A stretch of 64,000 nucleotides of DNA. Origin: Mariniflexile sp. TRM1-10. GTDB lineage: Bacteria; Bacteroidota; Bacteroidia; Flavobacteriales; Flavobacteriaceae. Below the pieces are notes generated by a model. It saw only the letters and a list, made by a program, of their open reading frames with translations. It searched no databases and was not told the DNA's origin. Positions 63,371 to 64,000 of this stretch are shown here, piece after piece (position 1 is the stretch's first letter; every line of letters starts with the position of its first letter). The stretch spans positions 4,076,001 through 4,140,000 of the forward strand of contig NZ_CP022985.1 in assembly GCF_003425985.1 (NCBI RefSeq). Reading direction: 5' to 3'. The position numbers and the translations under genes were made by a program.

Positions 63371-64000
63371 CTACCCTCCAAAACGCCTTGGTGGTGGTAA
63401 AGGGATGCGCTCTGTTTCATTAGGTACCTCCGGAAATTTATTGTTTTGCCAATTGGTTTTGGCTTGTTCTATCAGGGCTTTATTTGATGCTACAAAGTTC
63501 CACTCAATAAAACGCTCTTCCTTAAAAGGTTCACCACCAAAAATATAAATGGTGGAGTTGGCTGCTATTTCAAAAGAACACAACGTGCTGTCTTTGGCTA
63601 CCAACAGTTGTTTTGGTGTGTAGGTATGGCCATCGCTCATGATGCTGCCTTCTAAAATATATAAGGCACTTTCGCCAAACAAATGGTCGCCAATAGATAG
63701 GGTTTGGTTTTCAGATGCTTTTATTTCTATAAAGTATAAAGGACTATACACGGGTACTGGTGATTGTTTTCCAAAAGCCCTACCTGCAATAAGTTTAAAT
63801 TGAACACCATCCGTTTCCCAACTCGGGATATCATGGGCTTCAACATGTGTAAAAGCGGGTTCGCATTGCTCCTCCTCTATGGGTAAAGCCACCCAAATTT
63901 GCAACCCATGCATCATTTTTTTTGATTGACGTAAGTGTTCTGGGGTTCTTTCGGTATGTACAACACCTTTGCCGGCAGTCATCCAATTAACAGCACCTGG
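63371..64000 (-). CDS. Pirin family protein, N-terminus cut by window edge
   Basis: The frame is open to base 64000, so the N-terminal part is missing; at least 209 residues are here. MTAGKGVVHTERTPE is the family's inner-cupin block, with GLQIWVALPIEEE following. A second cupin (about 105-170) and the C-terminal FNFVASNKALIEQAKTNW with PLPPPRRFGG are typical. Pirins are metal-binding dioxygenase-like or regulatory proteins. The ATG at 63982 is an internal methionine, not the start. Confidence 0.85.
   Translation of the reverse strand, partial: PGAVNWMTAGKGVVHTERTPEHLRQSKKMMHGLQIWVALPIEEEQCEPAFTHVEAHDIPSWETDGVQFKLIAGRAFGKQSPVPVYSPLYFIEIKASENQTLSIGDHLFGESALYILEGSIMSDGHTYTPKQLLVAKDSTLCSFEIAANSTIYIFGGEPFKEERFIEWNFVASNKALIEQAKTNWQNNKFPEVPNETERIPLPPPRRFGG

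Noticed and set aside
1..64000. tRNA and rRNA genes
   Set aside because: No cloverleaf with a GTTCGANTC loop and no rRNA-like segment was found in the gaps examined by eye.

Overview
The window is a low-GC chromosomal segment of a member of the Flavobacteriaceae (Bacteroidota). The evidence is a PorX-type response regulator with a PglZ domain, a secreted SprB-repeat adhesin ending in a type IX secretion (T9SS) sorting domain, an lpxC-fabZ fusion, TAnnTTTG promoter boxes instead of sigma70 boxes, and no purine-rich ribosome binding sites. I cannot name the genus. No tRNA, rRNA or CRISPR array was seen.

Layout. 0-6 kb: a truncated metallophosphoesterase, an unknown protein, a palindrome-rich gap, an OmpA-type lipoprotein, and a VTT-like protein, a DUF3817 protein and an MscS-type channel. 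6.5-9.8 kb: a T9SS adhesin with eight 81-residue SprB repeats. 9.9-12.7 kb: a TMTC-like TPR membrane protein and a DPM1-like glycosyltransferase, bracketed by a duplicated leuB 3' end. 12.9-17.8 kb: leucine operon (leuC, leuD, leuA, leuB, minus strand). 18-23.4 kb: housekeeping and small proteins. 23.8-32.3 kb: complete histidine operon (hisG-D-C-B-H-A-F-IE, minus strand) with interspersed GIY-YIG and four-helix-bundle genes, led by a four-histidine leader peptide and an attenuator. 32.4-38 kb: prohibitin-like protein, SDR, VWA protein, fabG, sucD. 38-43 kb: lipid A operon (lpxD, lpxC-fabZ, lpxA, efp, second lpxD). 43.3-52.9 kb: HD hydrolase, porX, tsaE, a TonB-dependent-receptor-like barrel, ald, a sugar-1-phosphate transferase. 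53-56.7 kb: a patatin phospholipase and small exported proteins. 56.8-61.9 kb: an accessory island with an XRE regulator and operator-like repeats, a broken S24 peptidase gene, and an LRR-ATPase plus HNH nuclease pair that looks like an unusual Septu-type (PtuA-PtuB) defence system. 62-64 kb: a luciferase-like oxidoreductase and a truncated pirin.

Three layers of repeats are superimposed on this. (1) Three copies (216, 160 and 53 bp) of an IS5/IS1031-like miniature element with GAGACTGTTTAA ends and perfect 3-bp TTA or TAA target duplications. (2) At least sixteen copies of a short dispersed repeat of the form GTCAG-TGAGC-GTCGAAG, mostly embedded in degenerate filler built from words such as TGACTATT and TAGTGGCTA. 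(3) Four places where one or a few genes are bracketed by imperfect 54-120 bp direct repeats; in two of them the repeat is the duplicated 3' end of the adjacent housekeeping gene (leuB, VWA gene), which suggests insertion by single crossover with DNA from a relative.

The leucine operon and the gene at 51.9 kb share a homologous 5' leader made of two tandem units of about 90 bp, each ending in a CAGATGAAA-like motif that matches the real start codon context. The histidine attenuator, this shared leader and the LRR-fused Septu-like pair are the most interesting items.
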